Assembly: GCF_019649055.1 (NCBI RefSeq) | Contig: NW_026570265.1 | Location: 310,001 to 374,000, forward strand | From: Paramacrobiotus metropolitanus | Taxonomy: Eukaryota; Tardigrada; Eutardigrada; Parachela; Macrobiotidae | Direction: 5' to 3' | Length of the DNA stretch: 64,000 nt | In this document: positions 28,207 through 40,939 of the stretch, in pieces | Layout of the letters: each line of letters begins with the position of its first letter | Position numbering within the stretch: position 1 is the first letter of the stretch | Program-made: the position numbers and the translations under genes | The notes under the pieces: generated by a model | The model's database searches: none | What the model saw: only the letters and a program-made list of their open reading frames with translations | Told to the model about the DNA's origin: nothing

Positions 28207-28625
28207 AAATTACAGGAAAATGTTCTTGCAGTTCAAAAGGGTCTGGAACTCTGGCAATTATATACCGATAATTCGATTAAAGGGTTACGGTAAAATTTAA
28301 TGCGGCATTGGTTAAAACCCTTTACAAAATTGCCGTGTTTTGACTTGGTTTCGTTTTACGCCTTTGTAGCCCTCGGCCGATTGTGAGCTTACGACTGTTC
28401 CTTTGACTTCGAGCCCCTAACCTAATTCCTTAAGATTTGATACCACTGGGCTTGTCGGATCATCCTTACAGCTTATTTACTTCCTTGTGCTGACATATAT
28501 TGCGGCTACCATATCGTGTGGACTGTGGAGTTTGTCTGGATTTTGACATCTGGAAGCTTTTGCACGGTTTTCTGCACGCTCGAGGCTTAGTAGCTTCCAC
28601 AGGACCAAATATTACGGATCTCAAC

Positions 28626-31600
28626 ATGGATTCAGCGAGGCAGCGAAAAGAAGAGCTTCTGCGAAAGCGGGAGAAGGTGGAGGAAATGCGCCGGAATAAA
28701 CAGATTGGTGGCAACTATCCTGCTCAGGTTAGTGGACTGTACACATATGGACACTTTTGCTACAGTACGAAGGCGTCAATACGCACTGAAGCATCTAGTA
28801 TGCATTTGTTTTTGGATGTTGCAGTGCATGGTGTATATTTGGAAACTTTCATTATGTTTTGTTATGGTTGCTAATAAGAATGCTGATTTTTTTGGTTTAA
28901 CAGGCTGACCGTGCAGAACAACTTCCGGCGGCTGACGATCCCGATGAGATTTTAAAGAAAGTCGGCATTGAAATGGCCGCAGGTATTTACGTACGCAGTA
29001 CTCAGCAGTCTCAGCGCATTAATACAGTTTGTATTAATACTTGTTACTGTGAATACTTACTCAACTTTTCGTTTTTGTTTTTAAATAATATTCTGGTTAA
29101 TGATTTGTGCTTTCTGTATGTGGAAAGTGATGTTTCATTTAGCAGATAAAGTATTTCGAGTTTTAAAGTTTGCTTATTCTGCTCAGGAGAACCAAATTGC
29201 ACGAAATCAACACGTAGTAAGTTTCGCATTTCTAGCATTCCCGCGCTCGTACGCAGCGGGAGATGGACCAAGGAATGCGGTCAATGGAGAACTGTTGCCG
29301 CTGGGAGCGAATCAGGGCGACGGTATTGCTCCGATTAATCCGACACCATTTACCCGACCAGTGACAGTGTACGGTGGTAGCGATACCATTGTTTCTGTCA
29401 CCCGTATGTGCTGCGGGCTTAATAATATGGATTGTTTTCTGTTTAGGGATAAAAGTGTGTCGACCGATGTTGGCACAGAGGTTTCGAATGGGGAAGCAAA
29501 ACCCAGAGAAACTGTTTCGTACAGTAAGGAAACGCAGACCAGCGGTCTGGAACGGACGGAGCATGCAAGTATGTGTTGTTCTTTATGTTTTTTTTTGTAA
29601 TGGAAAGTGTGTGTTTTATGTAAATGTATCGTTTTTGTCACGGTGATGGTTTGCAGGTGGAATACATGATTATTACGGTGAGTGTTCTGGTCCAGTCTGT
29701 CACTCCGAAAGTGGTGGCGTCTACGAAATGAATTCGTCTTGAAAAGTTTTTGGTGGTGGGCGTTGACGTAGCGGGACAATTTCGCAGGCCGGGTGGTGGC
29801 TTATAAAATAAAATTCTCTTTGCCAAACCTATACTGTTTTTGGGTGATGGGTTCTCCTTCCTTTAAGATGCTTTACACCTCGAGGCTCCGGCCTTTGAGT
29901 GGGACGATGAGTTCCCAGGTAAAGCACATCCGCGTTATATCCGTTGTTCTCTCTTGGTTTCTGTTATGTGCTTTGAGCCTTCGAGCCGCTGTGGTGAACT
30001 ACTGGGTTTTGTACTGTGAGCGCGGTGAGCTACGGGATTAGTAGGAACGCTGATGTGGTTGATTGTAGTGCTGCATTATGACGATGGCGGCCCAACGGAG
30101 GAGTTTACCACTGCTATTTCCAATGTCTACGATATAGAATCCATGAAACGTAGTCAGCATTTTGGACCTACGAAGCCAGCCGTAGAACAGATGCAGAGTG
30201 TAGATGAAGAGCATGATCTGAAGCAATCATGTAAGTTTGACATTCCTTGTCCGTTATTGTTGAGACAGAGATGGTACTGTTAATAATATGGCTGAAAGCG
30301 TTGGAATAATTTAGTGCCCGAGCTTACCGCGGAGCAGAAACAGGAGATGATGTTATCCGAAGACTTCCGCCGATTTTTTGATAAAACCGCACGAATAGTG
30401 GAGAGATCGCTCGCTGAAGATGATCGCGGAATCGATATTTTTAAGGATTATAAAGGAGAAGATTTGGACACTTTGGAAGCGTATGAAATATAATTACACG
30501 TTTTGATATTTTGAAAAGATTTTCTTTGTTTCGTCAAATTTTCTGAATATGTGTGTCATCGATTTCCGTTTAAGACGTCGGTGTTAGTGAGTTGCGTGGA
30601 GTAGAATGTTTGGTGTACTTGTAGTGACGACAGCGTTGGCCTGAAGGTGACATTACAACGAGTTTTCATCGACGAAAAGAACGTCAACGGCCGGGGCGTA
30701 TCGTGCATGGACATATCTCCCCATTTCCCCGAACTAGTCATTGCGTCATACCATAATCCTGAAGAATATTCAACAGATCCTGGGGGTTTAGCGAACATTT
30801 GGAACCTCCGCTTCAAAAAGTCATCACCCGAAGATGTTTTCCGTTGTCATTCGACACTAACAGCGGTATCCTTTGCTGAATTTCATCCCAACCTTATACT
30901 GGGTGGAACCTATTCAGGGCAGATAGTTGTATGGGACAATCGTACCAGCAAGAGGACGCCCATCAATAAAAGCCAAGTGGCAGTTTCAACGCACTGCGTG
31001 AGTACCAGTTGAGTTAGCTCAGGCATTCTTTGACAGCGCTCGAACATCTGTTTCCTTTGTTAGCATCCCGTTTTCTTCGTGAAAGTAATGGGAACGTCAC
31101 ATGCCCACAATTTGGTTACGGCTTCCACGGATGGGCGCATTTGTACTTGGAGTTTAGATATGTTATCGCAGCCGCAAGAACTCCTGGATTTGCAAGCCAA
31201 ACAGGCCAAAGTCTCAACAACATGTCTTTCATTTCCGCCAGGGAATCATAACAATTTTCTGGCCGGTGCCGAGGAAGGAGCGGTTTATGCTGGTTGTCGG
31301 CATGGCAGGTAATGTAGAATGTATATTTATTGGTGTAATGTTTGAACTATTTCATCTGGTAATTGTTGTTGAACAGTTGTTAGTACTTGTTTGCTGGGAG
31401 TATACATTAATAATGCTTTTACGGTTTAGTAAATCGGGAATCGTAGAATCGTATGAGAACCATTACGGACCGGTGACATCTGCGTCGTTCCATCCCAAAC
31501 AGGATTCACCAGACTTCGCCCATTTATTTTTGACTTCTTCCTATGATTGGACCGTCAAACTGTGGTCTCTAAAGGATAAGAAACCGATCTATTCATTTGA

Positions 31601-32258
31601 AGCATCTAGTGACAATGTGTATGATGCCAAATGGTCACCCGCCAATCCCGCTATTTTTGCCACGATCGATGGCGGAGGCAGTCTTGATTTCTGGAACCTA
31701 AATCAAGATACAGAAGTAGGCGGTTTAAAAATTTTCATTGACAACTTTTTTGATTTGATTAAAGGAAGGTGAATTTCAGATTCCAGTGCTGAGAATACCA
31801 ATCGAAGGTGCATCTTCGGCTAGCAGGCTTCAGTGGACTCCAAGCGGTCAGCAACTCCTTGTAGGAGACAACTCTGGACGTTTGCACGTGTTCGATGTTA
31901 AAGAGGTGCCTACTTATTGCAGCGTTAACCCTTTCATGTATCTTATTGTTGGGTTAAACTAGATAATTTTGAAGCTTTTTTCAGATTGAGATGCAATATA
32001 GTTCAGTAATACTATAAGGGCAGTCTTTTTGGTTCAGTTCACCGGATACAATTTACTTTCACCTTCTTAATTTGACTTTCCGTGTGTCATGTCTGGTTGT
32101 TTTAGACGCACGGCTATCGATCCGAGGATTCTAATCATTTGAAACGTACGATTCAAGAACTGAAACAAAGATCGTTAGCCAGTGATGAAGCCGAAGCGAC
32201 CAATGCCGCCATTTCGAGCACCCATTCTTTGTTAGATATGCTGGTCACCGCACGGTGA
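28626..32258 (+). CDS. DYNC1I: cytoplasmic dynein 1 intermediate chain
   Basis: Scaffold subunit of cytoplasmic dynein that binds light chains, dynactin p150 and the heavy chain for minus-end microtubule transport. Exons: 28626-28727, 28904-28982, 29187-29216, 29257-29368, 29447-29568, 29657-29677, 29868-29918, 30069-30230, 30315-30480, 30625-30997, 31064-31308, 31430-31715, 31780-31905, 32106-32258 (about 675 aa; human 645). The N-terminus is the charged dynactin-binding coiled coil ([20 protein letters not shown]). The region [11 protein letters not shown] corresponds to the light-chain binding linker, followed by [18 protein letters not shown] and [15 protein letters not shown]. The C-terminal half is a WD-repeat propeller ([48 protein letters not shown]). 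Exons 3-5 are the least certain: the 29217-29256 intron is only 40 nt and the donor after 29368 is weak. Tail-to-tail with RBM5/10. Confidence 0.95.
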
Positions 32259-32876
32259 CTGTAGCAAGTTATCATGTTGATAGCAGTTGCGGTGTTGATG
32301 TTTAAACTGATACAGCTAATTTTATATTTTGTTTTTTACTTCCTGGTCCCTGCTGATCTTGTGCAAGTTCAAGTGCAAAATTTTAAAGATCTTAGCTTGC
32401 CCGTATCTTTCAACCCAGTTCTGAAGCTTTTACCCCTGTTGTAAAACATTGCTATTAATTTTTATCAATTTTTGTGGCCACACTTCAAGGTGAATAATAC
32501 CAATGTTGATATATGGCTCACTTAGACGCTACCATCTGCGAAGTTGGCGGCAACTCCGGCCAGCACGGATTCTACTTCGACTCAATGTTTATTTAAAAGA
32601 AGACCAGTACTGCAAAAATTCCTTTGAGTCGCATTTCAGAGCCAGCAGTGAATTCTTCAATTTTAACACTCGCACAAGTGGAAGCGTCATTCTTGCATCT
32701 GGCGAAATCGATTTCGCATCGTTTTTCGAACTTTACTGGCGTATGTATCTGTGGGCAAGATATCCGGTGCCCCTTCCTCAACACCAAGACCCGTCGTACC
32801 GGAATGGAGTTTAGCCTAAAACATGAAAGAACTCAGTTTCAAATTCTCACAGAAAAATAATGGTGAACCAGCAACT
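32259..32876. other. DYNC1I / RBM5-10 tail-to-tail spacer
   Basis: About 620 bp between two convergent stop codons. It probably contains both 3' UTRs. Overlapping open frames on both strands show no family resemblance. Confidence 0.5.
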
Positions 32877-35800
32877 TTAGCCACCAACCTCAACAGGGTC
32901 CACCTTGCCCTGTTTAGCTTTGCCGAGACCTTTTCCTTCCGACCATCCCATGGCTTTCATGAGTTTAGCACCGACATTATCGCTTCCTAGTCGGGCCTTA
33001 GCAGGCTCTTCGTCCACACTGCAAAAAATCAGGCTTTAACGAGCTGATTCGCTAATTCATAGCACGATAAAGCTTACGCTTCAGATTCAGATGGCGCAGC
33101 CCTTTTCCGACTGGACGCTGCTGCAGCGGCAGTAGCGCCACGTAGAGGTGGCGCCGGCTCAGTTTCACCATATTTCTGTCGACGCTCTTTGGCCCTATCA
33201 CGATACTTCAAATTCCTTTCGTGTGCTTCCAGCTCCTCAATTTCTTCTTCCGTCATAGTTTTTTTCCGGTGCTCTATTAGGTTTTTCTGGAAAAAAATTT
33301 GTTGTGATAGACTGTCCAGTAAAATGGCAATCCAAAAATACGTGCCAGGTGCAGTTCCGACGTGTCCAAATGTTTCTGCAAAACCTCTCTGGATGGCAGT
33401 TGGCGCTTGCACAACAAACACGCAAATCGCTCCCAGTCAATCAATTTTTCCTCAGCGGCTTGCAGTCTGGACAGAGATGCACCGTTGTCCACAGTTGGTG
33501 GGCTATCAGGATTCGGTGAATGCGGATCACTGGAAATGCTGGCTTTCTCCTCGCTTTCAATGGAAGCACTACGCTGTCCATGCGTTAGGCTGGACGAAGT
33601 CGCTGTCCCAGGCATAACAACTTTCTGGACCTACAACAAGAGTTCCAAGAAAACTTGTAACAAATCTGTTTTTTTTTTATTTAAGCGCCCGTATCATACC
33701 TTGCTTTCTTCGTCAGATACGGCTTCTTCATCATCCGCCTCTTTGAAAACACTAGCAACTTCCCCAATGCGCACGTCCACGACAGGAGCCGGTTTCTTTT
33801 GAGGTAAAACTTTCTGGTTCTGCGATCTGGCCCACTTTTCCATTTCCTGAACAATTCGTCTAGCTTCTTTTTCTTTTTCAGTCTCTGGTTTCGGTTTCTC
33901 TTCGACAAACTCCGCCGGTTTACTAGCTGGTTCTGTCGTGGTAGCAACCGAAGCGGAAACCGGTTGCGTAGCCGCAACCACTGCTACATAGCTCTGTGTC
34001 TGAGCATTCCACATTAAGAACTGCTGGGTTTGTGGATTCCAGTAATACTGAGAAACAGGAATAACCACATAAATAAACAAAGAATGCTTCCATGAAAACA
34101 AACGAGTACCTGAGTGGTGGGATCGAAATACAATTGCGATGTCGGGTCAAAATAATAGCCACTAGCTGCGTCAAACTGATACCCGGCAGGAATACCGGCT
34201 GGAGTCTGTTGACTGTGCATATGCTGCTGCACAATTGCGGCAGACATTTGGGTTTTCTGCATTTGCTGCAACGCTAACTGAGCAACAGCTGCGGCGGAAT
34301 TGGCATCATTACCTGCTCATTAAAACACAAGACAAGTTAGCGCCAAATAGAGAACAAGTTGCAACCTTTTTAAACTGTTTCAAGCCATAAACAGCTCCAA
34401 CAAGCTAAGTTTTTTTTACCAGGAGCTCCAGAATGTGCAGGCCGTGATATTCCCGCTGTAACGTGTCCGGGCTGGTTCAAAGGTTGCGGAGACAATATTT
34501 CATTCAAAGACTGCTTGGCAAACGATACAGCAACTATAAAACCATCGAATTCGTACATTAAAACTTTCAAAGATTTTTTCCAAGAACAGTCGAAACAAAA
34601 CGACCGAATCCAAGTAGAACATTCGGCCCCGGCCATGGTACAAACGAAGTATGTACATCTGCCCCACCTTGTTTGCCATCGATGGTAAGTGGCGGGTTAA
34701 TGCGCATAAGGCAGTTATACATTTCCGTACAGTCCTGAAGACCGCGAAACTGAACAAATCCATAACCCACGGATTGCTGTGTGCGTGGATCCCGCATAAT
34801 TTTTACAGTTTTAATTCCAGACACGGGTAAAACTGTTGATAACGACTGTAAAATTTTGTTATCTTCTGTCGCAGGATCCAGATTTCGCAGTAAAAGAGCT
34901 GCAAAAACACACCTAGTGTAAATCTGCATGAATCAGTTTCACATTTAAGCACTGAGAAAGTTTCACTTACTACTGCACGGAGTAAGGCCCACTTGGTCAT
35001 CGGCTGATGGTATAGTTACATGTTCAGCTTCGCTGCGCGGTGCTTCACACCGGAAACAAGACATTCGGTGCCGGAAATTGTTGCAGCCACACTGCAACCG
35101 TAGAAAATATCAAATGAAAAACAATCACGTGTTTAACAGTATGCATTTAGCAATTAAACCCACGACAGTCATAACGGTATACTGTATCCATATAATATTA
35201 AAGCGCTTACCCTCAGGCATTCCCAGTCGGTCTGTGCTGCAACAGGAGGCTTTGGTCCTCTGGCTGGAGGGCCTCGATCATCCCGTTTTTGGCTTATGTC
35301 TCGATCTTCACAATAATGCACGATCACCCTCTGGTTATTGATGTAGATGGCACCCTGAAAAGCATTTGAGTTGTGGATTTTAGCTACATACTGCTGAACC
35401 TAATTTTTACGACATAGTCAACACATGATCACAAAGCAATCTAAACGACTCTGAGCCCCGCAGTTCAACCTGAACTTGTTCCATCCATGCACTGGTTGTT
35501 TCCATATTCGCAAACTCCACAAATCCAAACCCACGATTACCACCTGACATGAACGAACGAACAATCTTTAAAAATTTTCAACGGCACGCATCTGCCACGA
35601 CGGACCACAATTTTATGACCAGAAGAGCTATGTGGAAACTCGTCAACAGCTACAAGGTGATACAAAACGCATCCATGTTGTAATTAATATGAACCCGGGA
35701 ATTCGGGGCAAGGTCACCGCGGACAGTTTTTTCCTGAATCAACTTAATCACTGCGCTCTGACCGCTATGCGATTTCAGTTTTCGTAAAAAAGAAGTAATT

Positions 35801-36556
35801 TTGTAAAGCAATAAGGCAGAACATCACCGCCATCACCGCGAACTGTCACCCTAATAATGCGCCAACACAGGAGTGGCGAAAATGCGGGCAATATAGATAG
35901 AAGAGGGATGGAGGGTATCCCAAAATTACAGTAAACTCTGCAGCATCTCTACAAACCTTCCATAGTGCGTGGCACGCGGACATCCACAAAAGCTGCGATC
36001 TGCGGATCCAGTGCATGCCTCACCTGCACAACCAGCACATTCAAGCACTGCTTCGTTCAATAAATAAGCACGGTTTTTCATCGCCTACTTCAGCTTCAAA
36101 GGCGCCGGCCGGGAGTCCGCGCATCATGATGGTCCGCGAGGGTGGATCATCGGAGTGACTGGGCGGTGGCGCGCGTCGCTCGGAGCGATCCTATGTAAGA
36201 GTGACCAAACCAAGCGTTCAAGATTGGAATCTCTGGGCAATCTCCGAGACGACTGTGTGTGAGCGTGTGTGCATGTGTTACATGATCTCTAGATTCATCA
36301 AACCGGGACCGAGGCGGGGAGTAGCGTCGTTTGCCTCTGTCCCATTCTCTCTCGTGGCGTCGACCAGGCGAACGGGAGCGGGAACGCGGTCGATGGTAGG
36401 GTGGCTCCATGGATCGCTCTCCGAAACGGTTCTCCCGAATGTCCTGATACGGTTCTCTGGAAGGTATCTCTCCACTGAGCACCATGTTTCAAAACACATA
36501 AGATTGTCTAACCTTGGACGATATCGCATATCGCGACCCTGTCGATAATCCGACAT
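32877..36556 (-). CDS. RBM5/RBM10-type splicing regulator (RRM, RanBP2 zinc finger, RRM, OCRE, C2H2, G-patch)
   Basis: Nuclear regulator of alternative splicing that acts with early spliceosomal complexes. Exons in order: 36513-36556, 36282-36456, 36089-36190, 35957-36023, 35470-35543, 35211-35354, 34971-35091, 34668-34898, 34420-34533, 34110-34312, 33700-34047, 33346-33630, 33078-33286, 32877-33018 (about 752 aa). An Arg/Ser-rich N-terminus leads to RRM1 ([16 protein letters not shown]), a RanBP2 zinc finger ([20 protein letters not shown]), RRM2 ([32 protein letters not shown]), an OCRE domain (repeated YYFDP, LYFDP and YYWNP), a C2H2 finger ([20 protein letters not shown]), an acidic/basic helix ([14 protein letters not shown]) and a G-patch ([16 protein letters not shown]). 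The G-patch is cut short at VEVGG, missing the usual second half. The intron between 33346 and 33286 appears to be GC-AG. The first intron has two possible acceptors. Confidence 0.93.
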
Positions 36557-37617
36557 TTCCAGTCTTTACGGAATTCCTTCACAGTCGTACCAAACTGACG
36601 CAGCTCATATAAACCTACAACAATAGGCCACAAGTCCCACAACCTTGTAGGTGCTTACAGCCACACTGGCAACAGGACTTACATACACTGAAACTATGTT
36701 TAACAGTTTAACTTTAATCACTTCAATGTATGTTGCTACAATACCTTGATTAGCAAAAAAAAACTACCACAGAAGAGATGCGACAGCGACTATAACAACT
36801 TGAACTATACTCAAAAAGTGGGGATTGCCAACCAGCCTTGTCACTTGTCAGCATAAAATAACTGAGTAGCTACTAGTAACTAATTACGATTTAATTAACT
36901 TATTAACGTACGGAATGTAAAATCGGGTTTTACGTTTACCGTATTACCTGTTTATAACTTTTACTTCTACCATATTACCTTCAGTTTACGACTCTACACT
37001 GTCTACAGACTGTACCTCTCTGTAATTAAGGCATTAGCTAACAAACAATAAGCCATAGGTTTGAAAACCACTGGTGTTGAGGGCGCATTCCTCAAGGTCC
37101 AGAAAAACTAGAAGGCTGAGAAGAGCGCGAAAATCCAGATGAAATCCCGTACTGGCGTACTCTAAAGTCTACTAAACTTTGGAGTTTGGAAACAATCAGG
37201 GCAGGAAAGTCTGAGGGAATACGCGCACCTTTTGCGTACAAATGTACAGTACATAACTCATTAGCACAAGTAGCGGAGGCAATAGGTCTATCCCACACCA
37301 CCCGCCCACAACCAAAACAATACGTTCGCAGTCGCTACCGATTGTTTTATTAGTCCAGTGCTTAATTTTATAATTTTTTTATTGTTTTACGAAAAACGTA
37401 AACGAAATAACGAATAAGTTATTCTTGCAGCTTTTTTGCGGCTTTGCCATTTGTGAGGCTTTTATGATTTGTCGCTTCTTTCGCGTCGAAGATGAGTTTT
37501 GCCAGAGTTTTTCATATTGGCTAGCGAAAAACTGAGCGAAAATTGCGCCACAGCAAGCAGTGCAAAGTGATTTTTCCTGCGCTTATCACGAGCAAAATTG
37601 TGCTGATGCGGTAACTT
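36557..37617. promoter_or_regulatory. divergent RBM5-10 / PRMT7 intergenic region
   Basis: About 1.1 kb between two divergent start regions. No coding sequence recognised. It should contain both promoters. Confidence 0.5.
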
Positions 37618-37773
37618 ATGCGCTTTCTCACGGTTAGCAAATGTCTGCTTTTTTGCGACGGGGTTAAAAATGGCTTTGTGTTTGTACAATTTCCTGCATT
37701 GAAAATCTCTGGTCCTGGAATAGCAGCATCTCTGCGTATTGGTAGACGGCAGTATTGGTCGAAAGCAAGCAGA

Positions 37774-40548
37774 ATGTCCAAATTTGTGACGCGACTCAAC
37801 GTGGTCTCGGGGAAAATGGAATGGGGCCTCCTGGACGACGATTACGATTATTGGCAGGAGATTGCTCGATCACGTTATGGAGACATGCTGCATGACACCG
37901 AGCGCAACGTAAAATATTCCATAGGCTTAAAAAAAGCCATTGATGCGGTACACGCACGCGGACAGAAAGCCAACGTACTGGATATCGGAACGGGCACTGG
38001 TCTGCTGGCCATGCTGGCGGTCCGTCACGGCGCCGATTCTGTTACCGCGTGCGAAGCCTTTGAACCGGTGGCGCAGGCTGCTCGCCTGATTATCGAAGAC
38101 AATGGCATGGTGGATAAAATCAAGCTGATTATGAAACGATCGACAGCCATCCGAGTTCCTGAAGATCTGGAACAGCGCTGTAATATTCTGGTGTCGGAGG
38201 TTTTCGATACGGAACTGATTGGCGAAGGCGCACTCGGAGTGTTTATCCACGCACATGAGAATTTACTAACAGAGGATGTTATAACGGTTCCATATTCGGC
38301 TACGGTGTATATTCAGGTTGTGCAAAGTGATTTCTTGTTGCATCACAATCATCTTGCAGACAATACCGGTATGCACCGCTTGTCGAATCAGCGTCTTTTT
38401 AATTTTTAGCCTGTTTTCATTGAAAGAATTTTAAGTAGTTTATCCTCATTCCTCAGTATGTATTAATGCTTAATCAGATTTGCGCGATTCTTACAATTTC
38501 AATGGCACTGTAGATATTTCAATATTTTATAACAATTCGTAATTCTAACTGGGTAGCTAATTGCGCAATCGACTGTGTCGTGTCCTTATGACGTCAGAAT
38601 GTCCTTAGTTATATATTGTAATCTTTTTTTTCTCTTCGAAACATAACTACTTCATTAATTTTTGTTTTTTACCTTATGTTGGAAACAAATGCAGGTTTGA
38701 ATGTCCCAGTTGAATGGAAAGACTGTCCCGGTCCGGCATCGGTTCATGACGTTCAGCTGAGCCAACTTTATCCTCGGCAGGACTTTCGCCGACTGTCGGA
38801 GACACACCCTGTATACGACTTTGTATTTTGCCACCGTAATAATTTGCGCTTTCATGATGAGAAGACTATTCAACTTATGCCGCTGGGAATGGGACGTTGC
38901 GACGCCATTTTCTTGTGGTGGGATTTGAAAATGGACCCAGAAGGAGAAGTTATCCTGACGTGTGCACCAAGTTGGGCTCAGCAAGATGCGACCGGCATCG
39001 ATATGGCTCTTTGTCCTTGGCGGGATCACTGGATGCAGGTGACTGATATAACAAAGGTTGTGACGGCGCACGCAGGCGATGCACGTTACGAATTACCCTT
39101 TTGGTTTTTTCTTTAAATATTTTAATGGGTCGTAGGCTGTTTACCACTTGACACCCCAACTGAAAATCCACCCCGGAAATCCCTTCTACGTCCATTCTGT
39201 GCATGATGAGTACAGCTTCAATTTCTGTGTCTCTCATAGTTCGGATACTTCTAAGGAACATCTTAAACATCTCGTTTGTTCCTGCTATTCACATCTGGTG
39301 ATGAATCGATCGCGAATGGCGATGCTGGGCAACGTTGCGCGGCTTAAGTTTTGGGCAAGAACACTTCAGAAAGTACGTTGAAGTGTGCTCGTATTCGTAT
39401 ATTGATGCGCTACAGTAGACCTACGTGTCTTATGTTGCGTTATATATATCTGCATGTCTTTAATTATTCGATGTGTAATGCAGATGTCGTCACCTCATCT
39501 CAATCTCCTGTATATTGGTTCACCATCGAATCTGCCTATCCTGGCTACTAAGCAATCATGGAAGAACATTTTCATAATTGAAAATGATCATCTAGCGTCT
39601 CAAGTGTTTAAAACTTGGCTTAAGGCCAACGATGCCGACAGCCGAATTACCATTATTGAGAAATTAACGGATCTTGTTAGCGATATCGATCTTGATGGGC
39701 AAAAGGTTTGTTGTATTGAATATTATTTGAATTTTTCGACATCAGCTTAAAAGAAATGCATTTGTGTAGATTGACGTGATCGTTTCGGAACCTTACTTCA
39801 CCAACGCCCTGCTCCCGTGGCAGCATATGCTCATTCTTCTGTCTTACGTTGAACACTTACGTCCTCATTTGTCACCTAACTTCAAAATGGTTCCTTGGGA
39901 AGCAAGAATCCGTGGCTGTCTAATGGACTTTGATGATCTATGGAAAATCCGTGCACCAGTTGGTTCAGTGGAAGGTATTGACCTGAGAAAATTCGACCAG
40001 CTGGTGGAATTGGCTATGGCCAAAGCTGATTCGTCCATTGAGCCGCAACCGTTATGGGAATATCCCGGAAAGATACTCAGTGAGATCTTCACTGTTCATA
40101 TTTTTGATTTGGATAGACCGCTAGTCAAGGATTTTCTCAGTGTTTCGGGTTCGGTGGAAGCCGTAACCGATGGTTAGTGTATGAACGATTGCGCTGCCTA
40201 ATTTGCTCAGAGTCTGATGATTTTCAGTTTATTTTCTCAGGTGCCTATAATGGGATCGCATTTTGGGTAGAATATTCGTTTCCGATGGATGGTACCGATA
40301 TGGTGTGGACAACTGGACTGGATGGAATACCACTGCCCGGTGAATATGTCCGCTGGAATCCTTATCATCGGCAGGGAGTCTACCTCGCCCGGCAAAGTCG
40401 AAAGATTCGCAAAGGCGATCGGTTGCTGTATGAATGCCTTATCGATTATGAAAGTGGAGAAATGAGTGGGAAGTTCAATTTTGTTGATGCAAACCCTGTC
40501 TCTGAGTCCAGCAAGACGGTTAACGAGGTGCTTACTGCAATATCGTAG
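37774..40548 (+). CDS. PRMT7: protein arginine N-methyltransferase 7
   Basis: Type III PRMT that monomethylates arginine (histones, Sm proteins) using SAM, built from two tandem PRMT modules. Exons: 37774-38368, 38695-39038, 39136-39372, 39484-39705, 39770-40172, 40241-40548 (702 aa; human 692). First module: NVVSGKMEWGLLDDDYDYWQ, SAM-binding motif I VLDIGTGTGLLAML and the double-E loop SEVFDTELIGEGAL. The second module is degenerate (LYIGSPSNLPIL; SEPYFTNALLPW), as in animals. Further family landmarks are LWWDLKMDPEGEV, RDHWMQAVYHL and LWEYPG. ATG 37774 begins the conserved domain. An in-frame ATG at 37618 would add 52 residues, hydrophobic then basic. The gene is divergent from RBM5/10 and tail-to-tail with INTS13. 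Confidence 0.96.
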
Positions 40549-40939
40549 TATGACTGATCCTCACTAATAAATTTTAGTAGTGATGATGGTTGATGGTACA
40601 ACCATTGCGTTGTAATTTATAAGGCGCACTTTATGGTCGTTTGTTGTTAGTTGTTTGGATTGTTTATCGTTATTTTTTATCTAATAAACCATGGAAATGT
40701 GCGAATCGGTTCTGCCATATCCTACAGACGCTAACGAAGTCTTTACAGTTTAAAGAGATGTCAACTGGTAGCCAAATTAACATGCCCTCGATGTTCTAGA
40801 CAAACTAAATTCGCTCAATCGTGCTGATTCTCCCACCATTTTTCCTCTAACATAAGCCTGAGATTGACATAAAACTGCAGTAACTGTACAATCAGAATTA
40901 TAACAACGAAGGCGATTTTAGAACTGGTGAAAGCAGAAA
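40549..40939. other. PRMT7 / INTS13 tail-to-tail spacer
   Basis: About 390 bp between convergent stop codons. An AATAAA-like TAATAAA occurs shortly after the PRMT7 stop (about 40566). Nothing else is seen. Confidence 0.5.

Noticed and set aside
29312-29779. 155-codon minus-strand frame
   Set aside because: It lies antisense to dynein intermediate chain exons 4-6, has a biased His/Thr composition and no family.
33189-33802. Overlapping plus-strand frames of 142-146 codons
   Set aside because: Antisense to RBM5/10 exons, whose zinc finger and acidic linker explain the open frame.
35640-35800. Coding-like minus-strand run ([15 protein letters not shown]...) between RBM5/10 RRM1 exons
   Set aside because: Direct joining of 35957 to 35543 rebuilds an uninterrupted RRM1 ([14 protein letters not shown]); including this run would break the domain and needs an unsupported acceptor.
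37092-37301. 69-codon minus frame in the RBM5-10/PRMT7 spacer
   Set aside because: No domain and no splice partners; left as intergenic.
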